Shown here: piece after piece, positions 26,982 to 36,197 of the stretch
How positions within the stretch are numbered: position 1 is the stretch's first letter
Layout: each line of letters begins with the position of its first letter
Source: JBAXGW01 sp037139195
Lineage (GTDB): Bacteria > Bacteroidota > Bacteroidia > Bacteroidales > JAHJDW01
Direction: 5' to 3'
Assembly (NCBI GenBank): GCA_037139195.1
Contig: JBAXGW010000026.1
Span: forward strand, 1 to 55,828
Length of the DNA: 55,828 nucleotides
Made by a program: the position numbers and the translations under genes
Notes under the pieces: model-generated
What the model saw: the letters and a program-made list of their open reading frames with translations, nothing else
What the model was told of the DNA's origin: nothing
The model's database searches: none

Positions 26982-27860
26982 ATGAATATTCGCAATTCTA
27001 TTAATTCCCAGTTTTTGGCAAATGATGTTGAATTAAACCACAACATCAATACGCAAATGGTTGCCGAAGCAATTATACAAGCATCGAACCTAGATGAATC
27101 AAGTATTTTTTCTACTATAAGCGACGCCAAGCGCTTTATATTAAGCATTGTAGATTTAACTACCTTGGAAGGCAACGACAACGAAGAAAAGATTAAAATA
27201 CTTTGCGATAAAGCCCATACTATACTTAAAAACCATAATAATACGGTTGCTGCAATATGCGTTTACCCAACAATGGTTGAGTATGCTAGCAAATTTATGC
27301 AAAATAGCAATGTTCATATTGCTTCGGTTGCCGGTGCTTTTCCTTCGGGACAATCGCCTCTGAATATTAGAATTGCCGAAGTAGAGTTTGCAATAAATAG
27401 CGGCGCTAATGAAATAGATATGGTGATTTCGAGAGGGAAATTCCTTGAAAAAAACTACCTTTTTGTTTTTGATGAAATTGCAGCAATTAGAAAAACTTGC
27501 GATAATAAAGCTCACTTGAAAGTTATACTCGAAACTGGCGAATTGCCTTCTATTGAGCAAATTTATTGGGCATCGAATATAGCAATAAATGCGGGTGCCG
27601 ATTTTATAAAAACCTCAACAGGAAAAATTGGCGTTGGAGCAACTCCTGAAGCCATTGCAACTATGCTATTTACAATAAAAAAATATTATGAAAAAACAGG
27701 CATAAAAATTGGCATAAAACCTTCGGGAGGCATTGCAAATTATGCAATTGCTATTATGTATGTAAAACTAGTTTTTTTAATTCTTGGCAGAGAATGGCTA
27801 AGCCCCGATTTGTTTAGATTAGGCGCAAGTAGATTAGTTGACGAATTAATTAACCCATAA
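26982..27860 (+). CDS. deoC: Deoxyribose-phosphate aldolase
   Basis: Cleaves 2-deoxyribose-5-phosphate to glyceraldehyde-3-phosphate and acetaldehyde in deoxynucleoside catabolism. 292 residues, the longer family form. The Schiff-base lysine is K210 in DFIKTSTGK, the second lysine K246 lies in GIKPSGGI, and the acid D146 in NEIDMVIS. SVAGAFPSGQ and the C-terminal PDLFRLGASRLVDEL are also conserved. No other nucleoside catabolic genes are adjacent; it leads a plus-strand run with a PhzF-like gene. Confidence 0.95.
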   Translation: MNIRNSINSQFLANDVELNHNINTQMVAEAIIQASNLDESSIFSTISDAKRFILSIVDLTTLEGNDNEEKIKILCDKAHTILKNHNNTVAAICVYPTMVEYASKFMQNSNVHIASVAGAFPSGQSPLNIRIAEVEFAINSGANEIDMVISRGKFLEKNYLFVFDEIAAIRKTCDNKAHLKVILETGELPSIEQIYWASNIAINAGADFIKTSTGKIGVGATPEAIATMLFTIKKYYEKTGIKIGIKPSGGIANYAIAIMYVKLVFLILGREWLSPDLFRLGASRLVDELINP

Positions 27861-27873
27861 GCAATCCTTGTTA

Positions 27874-28671
27874 ATGAAATCAATTCCATTATATCAAATT
27901 GATGCGTTTACTGATTCTGTTTTTGGTGGTAATCCGGCAGCTGTTTGTGTTCTTGAAAATTGGATCGACGATAAACTCCTTCAAAATATAGCCTCCGAAA
28001 ATTTTCTTCCCGAAACTGCTTTTATTGTTAAGTCTGGTTTATATAATACGTACGACTTGCGCTGGTTTACGCCAGAAATTGAAATGGATTTATGTGGTCA
28101 TGCCACATTAGCAAGTGCTTTTGTTATTTTTAATTTTTTAAATACCAAAATTGATAGTGTTGAATTCAACACACAAAGTGGGAAATTAATAGTAACTAGA
28201 GAAAACGACCTTTTGACATTAGATTTTCCTTCAAGAATTCCTGTTAAAGCTGAATTGCCTAAGCTTATTATAGAAGGAATAGGATTAAAACCACTAGAAG
28301 TATTCAAAGCTCGAGATTATGTACTTGTTTATGAAAACGAAGAAATAATAAAAAATATTAATCCTAATCAGGAACTTTTAAATCAAATAAATCTCGACCC
28401 AGGAGGCATAATAGTAACAGCTCCAGGCAATAAAACAGATTTTGTTTCCAGATTTTTCACTCCTCAGGCTAGTATTTTCGAAGACCCCGTTACAGGCTCA
28501 GCCCATTGTTCATTAATTCCACTTTGGAGCCATAAATTGAAAAAACTCGAAATGACTGCTCTACAATTATCAAAACGAGGCGGCAAAATATTATGTAAAA
28601 ATCAGGATACTAGAATTTTAATAAGTGGAAAATGTAAAACTTTTCTGATTGGAATAATACATATTGAATAG
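27874..28671 (+). CDS. PhzF-family isomerase/epimerase-like protein
   Basis: About 265 residues from the ATG at 27874; an upstream TTG adds only two residues. The N-terminus IPLYQIDAFTDSVFGGNPAAV is the PhzF hallmark. The catalytic glutamate is E47 in NFLPETAFI, and the second half has EDPVTGSAHC, the other active-site loop of the two-lobed diaminopimelate-epimerase fold. Members isomerise small acids or amino acids; only the phenazine enzyme is well defined, and no phenazine genes are here. Thirteen bp after deoC, so likely co-transcribed. Confidence 0.88.
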   Translation: MKSIPLYQIDAFTDSVFGGNPAAVCVLENWIDDKLLQNIASENFLPETAFIVKSGLYNTYDLRWFTPEIEMDLCGHATLASAFVIFNFLNTKIDSVEFNTQSGKLIVTRENDLLTLDFPSRIPVKAELPKLIIEGIGLKPLEVFKARDYVLVYENEEIIKNINPNQELLNQINLDPGGIIVTAPGNKTDFVSRFFTPQASIFEDPVTGSAHCSLIPLWSHKLKKLEMTALQLSKRGGKILCKNQDTRILISGKCKTFLIGIIHIE

Positions 28672-28739
28672 AAGTTTTTGGTTTTTACAGGTTTATTGAG
28701 ATTAATCCATTAATTTTGATAAAATTTTCATTCGAAATA

Positions 28740-29753
28740 ATGAATAACAAATATCTATTTTGGGCTTTCACTTTTATAGCACTTTTGGTTCTATCCATTG
28801 CTAGTGTTTTAGCATCTTTATGTTTGGGCGAAGTTAATGTTTCATTAGCAGACTTACCGCAAATATTTCAAAATCCCGATAGCACCGAATATTCTATTTT
28901 ATTTAATATCCGAATTCCGCGAATAATTTTAGGTTTTGCAGTGGGCGGCTCATTAAGTTTGGCTGGAGTTATTCTACAAGGGATTTATCGCAATCCGCTT
29001 GTTGAACCCTATACCATGGGGATTTCGGGAGGTTCGGCATTAGGAATAGCACTTACTATTGTGCTTGGATTAAACCTATCGCTTGGAGTATTTGTACTGC
29101 CTCTATCTGGCTTTGTTGGAGCAATTATTACCGTATTTTTAGTATATTTTTTGAGCATTCGAAATGGCATATTCAATATTAGTAGGATGTTGCTATTAGG
29201 CGTAATGATAAGTTTTATAGCTTCTTCGGCAATGATGTTTTTAATGTCTACTACAAATTCCGACAATTTACACAGCATCATATTTTGGATAATGGGTTCG
29301 CTCGACGAAACCAATTTCACATTAGTAAATATCGTATTTTACTCCTCAATTGCTGGACTTTTTATTTCATATATTTTTGCACGTCCGCTTAATGCCCTTC
29401 GTTTGGGCGAAACCAATGCAAAACACCTTGGAATTAATACCAATTTAGCTATTAAAATTTTATTTTTAATTTCTTCCCTACTTACTGGTATTTGTGTTTC
29501 GGTAACAGGCGTAATTGGTTTTGTTGGATTAATAATTCCCCATTTTATGCGTTCATTGGTTGGCACCGATTATAGAATTCTTCTAATAAGCTCATTTTTA
29601 GGAGGAAGTATTTTTGTTATGATAAGCGATATTATTTCGCGAACTATTATTTCGCCCAACGAATTGCCAATAGGTGTAATTACAGGAATGATAGGCGGCT
29701 GCGTATTTATATTTGTTTTAAGCCAATCGAAATATAAAACAAAAATTCAATAA
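28740..29753 (+). CDS. FecCD/BtuC-type iron-chelate or cobalamin ABC permease
   Basis: About 337 residues from the ATG at 28740; a TTG 24 bp upstream is less likely. Nine or ten membrane segments. Family motifs are present: RIPRIILGFAVGGSLSLAGVILQGIYRNPL, in pieces such as LAGVILQ and NPLVEPYTMGISGGSALG, then GVIGFVGLIIPHFMR and DYRILL near the end. It forms the membrane channel of an importer for siderophores, haem or B12. The ATPase gene follows with a 3-bp gap; no substrate-binding protein or TonB receptor is nearby. Confidence 0.9.
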   Translation: MNNKYLFWAFTFIALLVLSIASVLASLCLGEVNVSLADLPQIFQNPDSTEYSILFNIRIPRIILGFAVGGSLSLAGVILQGIYRNPLVEPYTMGISGGSALGIALTIVLGLNLSLGVFVLPLSGFVGAIITVFLVYFLSIRNGIFNISRMLLLGVMISFIASSAMMFLMSTTNSDNLHSIIFWIMGSLDETNFTLVNIVFYSSIAGLFISYIFARPLNALRLGETNAKHLGINTNLAIKILFLISSLLTGICVSVTGVIGFVGLIIPHFMRSLVGTDYRILLISSFLGGSIFVMISDIISRTIISPNELPIGVITGMIGGCVFIFVLSQSKYKTKIQ

Positions 29754-29756
29754 TTA

Positions 29757-30566
29757 ATGAACGCTTTTCTACAAATACAAAACATCTCATGCGGTTATCC
29801 TAGCAAATTTATGCTGAATAACATTAGCTTTGAGCTTGAAAAAGGTTCGTTTACAGGGATTATTGGTCCTAACGGTTCGGGAAAATCTACATTATTTAAA
29901 GGAATTTGTGGCGATTTACCTTTAAAAAACGGCAATATTCTTTTTCAAGGATTTGACATTTCAAAGTTAAGCCTTGTTGAAAAAGCAAAAAAAATTGCTG
30001 TTGTTTCGCAATATATTGATAGTATTGATATTTCAGTTGAAGATTACGTTTTAATGGGTAGAATACCGTATAGAAATTTTCTTCATTTCTTCGAAAGTAA
30101 AGATGATATTGAGCTGTCAAATAAATACATGAATTTAACTGGCGTTTATCAATATAAGGACAAACTAATGTCGGAGTTAAGTGGCGGAGAACAACAATTA
30201 GCTGCAATAGCTCGTGCTCTGACTCAACAACCCGATATATTGTTGCTCGATGAGCCTACATCCCATCTAGATATTTCGCATCAAGTGCAGGTTTTAAATC
30301 TATTACAACACCTTAATGAAGAATTAAAGCTAACAATTTTAATGATAATTCATGATTTGAATTTAGCCAGTGAATATTGTAATCACTTAATAATGATGAA
30401 ATTAGGCGATATTTTTAAAAGTGGTACGCCAAACGAAGTATTAGTATATAATAATATTGAAGAAGTATATAACACGGTGGTTATAACATTGGAAAATCCA
30501 CTCTCAAAAAAGCCTGCAATTTTTTTAATATCAGAAAAAGTACTAAAAAAGAGCTCTACGCAATAA
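29757..30566 (+). CDS. ABC transporter ATP-binding protein (FecE/BtuD type)
   Basis: A 269-residue ATPase for the preceding permease. Walker A GPNGSGKST near residue 37, Q-loop in VVSQYIDSID, signature LSGGEQQ near 142, Walker B ILLLDEPTSHLD and switch histidine in MIIHDLN. The C-terminal extension is short. Substrate class follows the permease: iron chelate or cobalamin. Ends 3 bp from the convergent GT9 gene. Confidence 0.92.
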   Translation: MNAFLQIQNISCGYPSKFMLNNISFELEKGSFTGIIGPNGSGKSTLFKGICGDLPLKNGNILFQGFDISKLSLVEKAKKIAVVSQYIDSIDISVEDYVLMGRIPYRNFLHFFESKDDIELSNKYMNLTGVYQYKDKLMSELSGGEQQLAAIARALTQQPDILLLDEPTSHLDISHQVQVLNLLQHLNEELKLTILMIIHDLNLASEYCNHLIMMKLGDIFKSGTPNEVLVYNNIEEVYNTVVITLENPLSKKPAIFLISEKVLKKSSTQ

Positions 30567-30569
30567 TAA

Positions 30570-31556
30570 TTATTCTTCGAAAAAGCTTTTTACGCAATCA
30601 ACAATTTCGTGATTTTCAATATCATTAATGCATTTAAAATGTGATTTGGGGCATTTTTCAAATCCAATTTTTGAGCATGGGCGACAATTTATTTTGTTAT
30701 TTTCGATGATTTTAAACCGCTCGGGATTCTTAGGCAAATAAGGATACATTCCAAAGCTTGGCACAGTATTTCCCCAAATTGAAACTATTTTCTTTTTAAA
30801 TGCAGCTGCAATATGCATTAAACCCGTGTCGTGTGTAATAACAACTTTTGCTTCTTTAATAATTGCTGCTGATTGATTTAAATTCGTTTTCCCGCAATAA
30901 TTTATAATTTTGTCGCTATCCGAACGTGCAATAGATTCAGCTAATTCAAAATTTTCTTCTCCACCTAAAAGAATAATAGGATAATTAATTTTATTACAAA
31001 TAGCCCGAATCTTTTCATCGGTTAAACATTTTGTTTTATGAGCACCGCCAATTACAAATGCAACAAAATTATCTTCGTGAGTAACGGGTAATAGCTCACT
31101 AAATTCTTCGTCTTTCTCAGGCAAAAAATAATCTAGTCCTTCTAAATCATTAACTATATTTAAACTTTTTGCAGCATTTAAATATCTATCAACTATATGA
31201 ATATTTGGTAGTGTATTTTTTTTAAAATTTACGAGTATCCACTTTTTTAAATTTAATTTATCAAACGAAACAGTGGGAGCATTAAGTTTTCTCTTAACAA
31301 TTCTGCTTCTTAAACTTTTATGTAAATCAATTATTAAATCAAACTTTATTTTTTTTAATTCGGCAACAGTATCATCAATTGATGTAAGCAAATGTATTTG
31401 ATCAATATAAGTGTTGGCATAAATTACTGGATAATACGCTTCCTTTGTCAAATAATGGATTTCAGCATTTGGGATTTGTTGTTTAATACAACGAACAACG
31501 GGTGTTGTTAAAACAATATCGCCAATTGAGCTAAAACGAATTATAAGTATTTTCAT
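30570..31556 (-). CDS. Glycosyltransferase family 9 (heptosyltransferase-like)
   Basis: A 328-residue GT-B enzyme. The N-terminus MKILIIRFSSIGDIVLTTPVV is the GT9 signature, the C-lobe has GGAHKTKCL for nucleotide-sugar phosphates, and THDTGLMHIAAAFKKKIVSIWG is the typical acceptor/donor motif. A cysteine-rich segment near the end (CRPCSKIGFEKCPKSHFKC) also occurs in other Bacteroidota members. It adds a heptose or similar sugar to a lipopolysaccharide core at the inner membrane. Six bp after a gtrA-like gene. Confidence 0.88.
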   Translation of the reverse strand: MKILIIRFSSIGDIVLTTPVVRCIKQQIPNAEIHYLTKEAYYPVIYANTYIDQIHLLTSIDDTVAELKKIKFDLIIDLHKSLRSRIVKRKLNAPTVSFDKLNLKKWILVNFKKNTLPNIHIVDRYLNAAKSLNIVNDLEGLDYFLPEKDEEFSELLPVTHEDNFVAFVIGGAHKTKCLTDEKIRAICNKINYPIILLGGEENFELAESIARSDSDKIINYCGKTNLNQSAAIIKEAKVVITHDTGLMHIAAAFKKKIVSIWGNTVPSFGMYPYLPKNPERFKIIENNKINCRPCSKIGFEKCPKSHFKCINDIENHEIVDCVKSFFEE

Positions 31557-31562
31557 GATGGT

Positions 31563-31961
31563 TTAAACAAAAGTATAAAGTAGATTTATAAAAAAGTTCC
31601 AAATCATAACAATAAAAATTGATGCTAGCTTGGAAGGATAAAATTTGAAATTATTTTTTTGCACTAGCAGCCAGATAATTAAGGTGCTAAGAGCCAGACC
31701 CACAATTGAAACAACGATAAACACAGAAAATTCTAACATTATATTTGCATTATGGCTATGGAAAGTCCAGCAACGATTTAAAATATAATTGTTGATGGCA
31801 GCTAACGAAAAGCCTATTCCATTTGCAACATATTTTTGAACTTTAGCTTTTTCTTTGAAAAAATAGGTCAACCCAAAATCAATGACAAAGCCCATAAATC
31901 CTACAATACCAAATCGTATGAATTTTAAAAAAAGTTCTGAATTTAGGAGCGCCTCAATCAT
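31563..31961 (-). CDS. GtrA-family membrane protein
   Basis: A 132-residue protein with four membrane segments. FIRFGIVGFMGFVIDFGLTYF and NYILNRCWTF are the GtrA (PF04138) signature regions. Such proteins help move polyprenyl-linked sugars across the membrane or assist glycosyltransferases. The position just before a GT9 gene fits envelope polysaccharide work. No GtrB-type transferase is adjacent. Confidence 0.85.
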   Translation of the reverse strand: MIEALLNSELFLKFIRFGIVGFMGFVIDFGLTYFFKEKAKVQKYVANGIGFSLAAINNYILNRCWTFHSHNANIMLEFSVFIVVSIVGLALSTLIIWLLVQKNNFKFYPSKLASIFIVMIWNFFINLLYTFV

Positions 31962-32038
31962 TTTTTATAGTAAAGGAGTTTTCAAATTTAAAAATAATTT
32001 AACATATAAATTCATTTTATTTGTTGAATTTCAAAATT

Positions 32039-33202
32039 TTAGAACTTTTTTGTTTCTATTAATTCAGAGGCAATTTTTCGGGTTTCGTTATCAGTAGCAA
32101 TATAATCGAGCAATTCAGGTGTATTTATAAACTGACATTTTTCCATGCATTTTTCTATAACTCTTGAAATATCTAAAAATCCAATTTTTTTCTGTAAAAA
32201 AGCATAAACCGCAATTTCATTTGCTCCATTTAAGATACAGGGCATATTTCCACCTTTATCCATTGCATCAAAAGCCAATTGAAGATTTCGGAATGTTTTC
32301 AAGTCGGGCTGCTCGAAGCTAAGCTGAGGATAATCCATAAAATTAAAACGAGGAAACGTAGTTTTAACTCTATTTGGATAAGCCATTGCGTAGAGAATTG
32401 GTAATTTCATATCGGGCAAACCCATTTGTGCTTTCATAGAACCATCTTGAAATTGAACGATAGAATGAACAATGGACTGAGGATGAACAATAATATCAAT
32501 TTGCTCCTTTTTAAGATTAAACAACCATTTGGCTTCAATTACCTCTAATCCTTTATTCATAAGTGTAGCCGAATCGATTGTGATTTTAGCCCCCATTTCC
32601 CAATTTGGATGTTTAAGAGCTTGTTCGGGCGAAACAGATTCTAAAAACGCAGCATTTTTCCCTCTGAATGGTCCGCCAGATGCTGTAAGATATATTTTTT
32701 CTATTTTATTATGGAATTCACCATTTAAGCATTGAAAAATTGCAGAATGCTCGGAATCAACAGGATAAATATTTACTGCCTTTTCTGAGGCTAATTTTGT
32801 AATTAGCTCTCCGGCAACAACAAGTGTTTCTTTGTTTGCTAAAGCAATAGGTTTTCCAGCCTCTATGGCGTGTATTGTAGGTTTTAAACCAGCGTAACCA
32901 ACTAATGCAGTAAGAACTATATCGATAGATTCCATTTCTACAATGCTACAAAGCGAATCGTATCCTGCAAAAACTTTAATATCAGTATTAGTCAATGCTG
33001 TTTTAAGTGTTTCGTAATGTTTATCTTCTGTTATTACAACCGCATTTGGCTGAAATTCAAGTGCTTGTTTAATTAACAGATTAACGTTATTGTTTCCAGT
33101 TAAAACTTCCACCTCAAATAAATCGCTATGTTCTCTAATTACATCTAAAGCTTGTGTTCCTATTGAACCCGTTGAACCAAGTATTGCAATCTTTTTTGTC
33201 AT
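32039..33202 (-). CDS. dxr: 1-deoxy-D-xylulose 5-phosphate reductoisomerase
   Basis: Second step of the MEP isoprenoid pathway: rearranges and reduces DXP to MEP with NADPH. 387 residues, normal length. GSTGSIGTQALDVI binds NADPH, ANKETLVVAGE is conserved, the metal site is in PVDSEHSAIFQC plus the later glutamates of MNKGLEVIEAKW, and ASGGPFRG is the flexible substrate loop. Located near dxs and elbB, so the pathway's early genes cluster here. Confidence 0.96.
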   Translation of the reverse strand: MTKKIAILGSTGSIGTQALDVIREHSDLFEVEVLTGNNNVNLLIKQALEFQPNAVVITEDKHYETLKTALTNTDIKVFAGYDSLCSIVEMESIDIVLTALVGYAGLKPTIHAIEAGKPIALANKETLVVAGELITKLASEKAVNIYPVDSEHSAIFQCLNGEFHNKIEKIYLTASGGPFRGKNAAFLESVSPEQALKHPNWEMGAKITIDSATLMNKGLEVIEAKWLFNLKKEQIDIIVHPQSIVHSIVQFQDGSMKAQMGLPDMKLPILYAMAYPNRVKTTFPRFNFMDYPQLSFEQPDLKTFRNLQLAFDAMDKGGNMPCILNGANEIAVYAFLQKKIGFLDISRVIEKCMEKCQFINTPELLDYIATDNETRKIASELIETKKF

Positions 33203-33263
33203 TTTTTGTTTTTAGTTGAATTATTGGAAAACAATAATATAGAATTAAAATTTAAGTGTATTT

Positions 33264-34148
33264 CTAATTAAAAACCATATAGTTTTTTGGGTTAACAGCA
33301 TAGCCGTTGTACCAAATTTCGAAATGGAGATGTGGACCTGTACTTAGACTGCCTGAGTTTCCAACTATTGCAATTGCTTCTCCTGCTTTAACAAAAGCAC
33401 CTTTTTGTTTTAATATTGAAGAATTGTGCATATAGTAAGAAATTAAGTTCCCTGTATGCTGTATGGCAACAACATAGCCTGTTTCTAGTGTCCAGCCGGT
33501 GAAAACAATAGTTCCATCAAGGGTTGCTTTTACTGCTTCATTTGGTTTTGAAGCTATATCAATTCCATAGTGCTTTTCAGAAGGATTAAAGCCATTTAAT
33601 ACAACTCCCTTAAGCGGCGTAAAGAAAAAATAATCGTTTATACCGCCTTTGCTTGTAGATTCTTCATCATAATTAAGAGAATATTGATCGGCCTTTTCAA
33701 TTTCATCTCTAAGTTCAGCATCGGCTTCCGACTTGTCGTTTTTCATACTCTCGTACTTTGCTTGCTCCGATGATTTAATTGGTGCATTAAAGTCTCTCTC
33801 CGATTGATCCTTGCCTTCAATTACGCTTTTTATTGCTAAAATATAATTCTCTTTTGCAGAAATTGCTCTTTCTAAAGAATCGGTTTTGAGCGATAAATTC
33901 TCAAAATTCTGACGCATTTTAACATCAGATGCATAGTCGGGGATAAATTCTTTAAGCGGAGTAAAAGCAATAAGGTAGGTAGTTCCAATAATAAGCGAAA
34001 TGGCTATTGCGCCAAATACAATAAAAACATTCATTCTAGATAGTCGGAATGTAAACTTTTCTTCAAAAGTTGATTCATTCATAACTACAAAACGATATTT
34101 TTTCTTAAACTTTGAAAACCAGCTTTTCTTCTTTTTTATATCGGTCAT
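33264..34148 (-). CDS. M23/LytM peptidase-domain membrane protein
   Basis: A 294-residue protein. A basic cytoplasmic head precedes one membrane segment (about 37-58), then a coiled-coil-like region (70-150), then a C-terminal M23 domain. Zinc ligands look complete: HYGID near residue 188 and GPHLHFEIW near 275. It is probably an endopeptidase acting on peptidoglycan cross-links, or an activator anchored at the inner membrane. It sits between dxr and dxs, 6 bp after the dxs stop, a linkage seen in other Bacteroidota. Confidence 0.87.
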   Translation of the reverse strand: MTDIKKKKSWFSKFKKKYRFVVMNESTFEEKFTFRLSRMNVFIVFGAIAISLIIGTTYLIAFTPLKEFIPDYASDVKMRQNFENLSLKTDSLERAISAKENYILAIKSVIEGKDQSERDFNAPIKSSEQAKYESMKNDKSEADAELRDEIEKADQYSLNYDEESTSKGGINDYFFFTPLKGVVLNGFNPSEKHYGIDIASKPNEAVKATLDGTIVFTGWTLETGYVVAIQHTGNLISYYMHNSSILKQKGAFVKAGEAIAIVGNSGSLSTGPHLHFEIWYNGYAVNPKNYMVFN

Positions 34149-34154
34149 TATTTT

Positions 34155-36080
34155 TTATTTTGAAATAGTGTTTTGAACACTAACAAGATTTTGCACTGCA
34201 AGAATTATTCCTTCGGTATTAATTCCGCATTCTTTGTGAAGTTGCGTAATAGTCCCGTGTTCAATAAATTTATCGGGTATTCCCAATCTTTCAATTGATA
34301 TAATACAATTTTTTTTGTTGGCGTATTCTAAAACTGCACTTCCAAATCCTCCGCTAGTTATACCATCTTCTATTGTTATTATTTTCGCGTGTTTCTCAAA
34401 AACTTCATCTAATAACTCTTCATCAATAGGCTTTGCAAATAGCATATTATAATGAGCTACAGAAATACCAATGCTATCAAATGTTTGATATGCATTAACT
34501 ACATTGTTTCCAATAGGACCAAACGATAATATTGCAATATCGCTCCCATCTCTAAGTTTTTGACCTTTCCCAATTTTAATTTCCGAGAAGGATTGCTGCC
34601 AAACAGGCAAAACTCCATTTCCGCGTGGGTAACGAATTGAAATTGGAAAATTATTCTTACTCAACTGTGCTGTATACATCAAATTTCTCAATTCAATTTC
34701 GTTCATTGGAGAGCAAATAGTCATATTTGGAATGGTTCGCATATAAGCAATATCATATACACCATGATGTGTAGAACCATCTTCGCCAACTAAACCGCCT
34801 CTATCTAAGCAGAAAATAACATGTAAATTCTGCAAAGCAACATCGTGAAGCACTTGGTCGTAAGCACGTTGCATGAAAGTAGAATAGATATTGCAAAACG
34901 GTAATAAACCTTGTGTTGCCAATCCTGCGGAGAAAGTTACTGCATGTTGTTCGGCTATTCCAACGTCAAAAGTTCTGCTTGGCATTTTTTCCATTAAGAA
35001 ATTCATTGAGCAACCCGAAGACATTGCTGGAGTAATTCCAATGATTTTCTCATTTAATTCTGCCAACTCAACTAGTGTATAACCAAATACATCTTGGTAT
35101 TTTGGAGGCATTGGCTTATCGCACGGTGCTTTTATTATTTCACCAGTTTCTTTATCAAACAATCCTGGAGCATGCCATTTAGTTTGATTTTCTTCGGCAT
35201 ATTTATATCCTTTTCCCTTGACTGTAATGCAATGCAAAATTTTAGGACCGGGAATATCTTTTAAATCTTCAAGAATTTTAGTTAGTCGTATTACATCATG
35301 CCCATCTACAGGTCCGAAATAACGTATATTAAGCGATTGAAACAAATTACTTTCCTTAATTAGCGTGCTTTTTAGTAATCTGCCAATTTTATGTGCTACA
35401 AATCTAAGAACTCGTCCAAATTTTTTACCTGCACCTAATGCCGACCAAACCTCATTCTTCAAACGATTATAAGTGTGCGATGTAGTAATATCGGTTAAAT
35501 ATTCTTTAAGAGCTCCTACATTGTTGTCAATAGCAATCTGATTGTCATTTAAAATAACTAATAGATTTGCGCTTGTAGCTCCTGCATGGTTAAGTGCCTC
35601 AAAAGCCATTCCACCAGTAAGTGAGCCGTCGCCAATAACTGCAATATGATTTTTGTCTTTTTCGCCGTTATAAGCCGAAGCAACCGCCATACCTAAAGCA
35701 GCAGAAATAGAAGTGGAAGAATGTCCAACACCAAACGAATCGTATTCACTTTCGCTACGTTTTGGGAAACCACTCATCCCCTTGTAAAGTCGATTGGTAT
35801 GAAAAATATCTCTACGTCCAGTTAATATTTTATGCGGATAAGCTTGATGTCCAACATCCCAAACAAGCTGATCATAAGGAGTATTAAAAACATAATGAAT
35901 AGCAACAGTAAGCTCAACAACGCCCAAGCTAGCACCAAAATGGCCAGGGTTTTTTGAAACTGCATCTATAATAAATTGGCGCAACTCATCACAAAGTACG
36001 GGAAGACTTTCTTCGTTGAGTTTACGAAGGTCTTCGGGTAAATTTATTTGTTCAAGTAATGGACCGGCCTTTGGTTTCAT
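34155..36080 (-). CDS. dxs: 1-deoxy-D-xylulose-5-phosphate synthase
   Basis: First, thiamine-diphosphate-dependent step of the MEP pathway: condenses pyruvate and glyceraldehyde-3-phosphate. 641 residues, full length. Contains WDVGHQAYPHKILTGRR, the ThDP motif GDGSLTGG (150) through NDNQ, the central DVGIAEQHAVTFSAGLA, and DRGGLVGEDGSTHHGVYD. Leads the dxs-M23-dxr run on the minus strand. Confidence 0.97.
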   Translation of the reverse strand: MKPKAGPLLEQINLPEDLRKLNEESLPVLCDELRQFIIDAVSKNPGHFGASLGVVELTVAIHYVFNTPYDQLVWDVGHQAYPHKILTGRRDIFHTNRLYKGMSGFPKRSESEYDSFGVGHSSTSISAALGMAVASAYNGEKDKNHIAVIGDGSLTGGMAFEALNHAGATSANLLVILNDNQIAIDNNVGALKEYLTDITTSHTYNRLKNEVWSALGAGKKFGRVLRFVAHKIGRLLKSTLIKESNLFQSLNIRYFGPVDGHDVIRLTKILEDLKDIPGPKILHCITVKGKGYKYAEENQTKWHAPGLFDKETGEIIKAPCDKPMPPKYQDVFGYTLVELAELNEKIIGITPAMSSGCSMNFLMEKMPSRTFDVGIAEQHAVTFSAGLATQGLLPFCNIYSTFMQRAYDQVLHDVALQNLHVIFCLDRGGLVGEDGSTHHGVYDIAYMRTIPNMTICSPMNEIELRNLMYTAQLSKNNFPISIRYPRGNGVLPVWQQSFSEIKIGKGQKLRDGSDIAILSFGPIGNNVVNAYQTFDSIGISVAHYNMLFAKPIDEELLDEVFEKHAKIITIEDGITSGGFGSAVLEYANKKNCIISIERLGIPDKFIEHGTITQLHKECGINTEGIILAVQNLVSVQNTISK

Positions 36081-36197
36081 TAATAGTGTTAAAGTAATTA
36101 TCAGATAACAAAAGTAAGTAAAAAAATCTTACGATTCTGTTTCAAATGATGGTTTTTCGATGAAATGGAATGTTAATGTTTTTAACAAAGGATGGAT

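Noticed and set aside
27868..27873. TTG start of the PhzF-like gene
   Set aside because: An ATG two codons later gives the standard family N-terminus.
28716..28739. TTG start of the ABC permease gene
   Set aside because: The ATG at 28740 directly precedes the first membrane segment and matches family length.
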